Of a DNA stretch of 59,755 bases, positions 59,437-59,755 are shown in pieces. How positions within the stretch are numbered: position 1 is the stretch's first letter; the number at the start of each line of letters is the position of its first letter. Both the position numbers and the translations under genes were made by a program. Source of the stretch: a virus. The notes under the pieces were generated by a model, which saw only the letters and a program-made list of their open reading frames with translations, was not told the DNA's origin and ran no database searches. The stretch lies in IMG/VR virus record IMGVR_UViG_3300042924_007750, positions 1 through 59,755 of that record. One strand, 5' to 3'.

Positions 59437-59755
59437 GGGGGTGACCGGTATTGATTGGCAGAGTTATTCATACGGGGCATGCAGTGAGAAGTTTCCTATC
59501 ACTTTAATCTATGGGGGCGAATTTCAAACGGCGAAACTTTCGCAAAACTCGAGGCAGTGGGTCTTCTCGCTGCTGAGGAAGTTACTGTAGCCTAAGGCAA
59601 CAGCAACAATGGGTCGATGGACATATAACCTAGAAACAGAAGTCCGTACGGTGTGGTTTCTACCTTAAAAGGAATGGAGGTCATGTTTGGTGTTCTACCG
59701 ATTTGAGTGAACATCCCACAGTTGCTGGTAACGATGGAAAAATTGGAACCAAATA
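59437..59755 (+). ncRNA. ssrA: tmRNA (transfer-messenger RNA), 3' end outside window
   Basis: The 5' end GGGGGTGACCGGTATTGATT is the Bacteroidota tmRNA type (GGGGCTGACCGG...TTGA). A tag reading frame runs from GGC 59530 to TAA 59593-59595: 21 codons, beginning GETFAK and ending EEVTVA. Typical Flavobacteria tags begin GET and end ALAA, so this tag is longer and ends differently. A hairpin TAGAAAC/GTTTCTA (about 59629-59662) fits a pseudoknot region. The 3' acceptor half (expected CACCCCC pairing with the 5' end) is not in the window. tmRNA rescues stalled ribosomes and tags the nascent chain. Confidence 0.7.

Noticed and set aside
1-59755. Integrase, transposase, reverse transcriptase (diversity-generating retroelement) or lysogeny genes
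   Set aside because: None of the frames shows the corresponding motifs; the fibre variation here is by tandem repeats, not by template/variable repeats.

Overview
The window is part of a large T4-like tailed-phage (myovirus) genome. The evidence is a set of recognisable T4 module genes: large terminase (gp17), portal (gp20), prohead protease (gp21), scaffold-like core protein (gp22), major capsid protein (gp23), a gp5-type baseplate hub OB-fold protein and a gp55-like late sigma factor. With them are common large-phage auxiliaries (dUTPase, PhoH, DEDD exonuclease, ribosomal protein bS21, a Clp AAA+ unfoldase, tmRNA). A host in the Bacteroidota, probably Flavobacteriia-like, is inferred. The DNA is AT-rich, Shine-Dalgarno sequences are largely absent, three sites match the Bacteroidota TTTG / TAnnTTTG promoter, and the tmRNA has a Bacteroidota-like 5' end with a tag that begins GET.

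Layout. Positions 1-5054 (minus) hold virion fibre-like proteins with long Thr/Pro 'mucin-like' strings between small domains. Positions 5103-7617 (plus) hold small proteins of unknown role. Positions 7672-23935 (plus) are a tightly overlapping sugar-nucleotide and glycosyltransferase block, interrupted near its start by an exonuclease, a dUTPase and a HAD phosphatase. Positions 23983-28564 (plus) carry DUF6165, PhoH, two more glycosyltransferases and the gp55-like sigma factor. Positions 28603-35648 (plus) carry baseplate/tail-type proteins and small proteins; 35629-36696 is a short mixed-strand junction. Positions 36740-50069 (minus) are the head and packaging module, with a plus-strand bS21 gene embedded. 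Positions 50090-52565 (minus) carry another Thr/Pro protein, a nucleotidyltransferase, a KTSC protein and a UVR-motif protein. Positions 52763-57065 (plus) carry the Clp unfoldase and a run of small proteins with a shared N-terminal leader. Positions 57048-59304 (minus) carry an M20-type peptidase and an unknown 495-residue protein. A small structured RNA candidate and the 5' part of a tmRNA close the window.

How the parts may work together. The sigma factor fits a repeated element, TATTTATA/C/T, that lies just upstream of at least 14 genes on both strands, mostly virion genes; it looks like this phage's late promoter. The gp21-like protease fits a shared leader in at least four small proteins, each with (I/L)-x-E at residues 20-22, and the same site at E60 of the capsid protein, so these proteins are candidate capsid-targeted internal proteins. 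The sugar block encodes GDP-mannose 4,6-dehydratase, a GDP-fucose synthase/ColC-type epimerase-reductase, a ColD-like dehydratase with catalytic His, GT11, GT10 and HxRRD-type fucosyltransferase candidates, a second DegT aminotransferase with a NeuD/PglD-like acyltransferase, and sugar methyltransferases. That is enough to suggest a phage-encoded deoxysugar glycan pathway. The most attractive, unproven target is the Thr/Pro strings of the phage's own fibres; the host surface is the main alternative. There is no gene-free stretch over 300 bases apart from the RNA region at 59305-59755.
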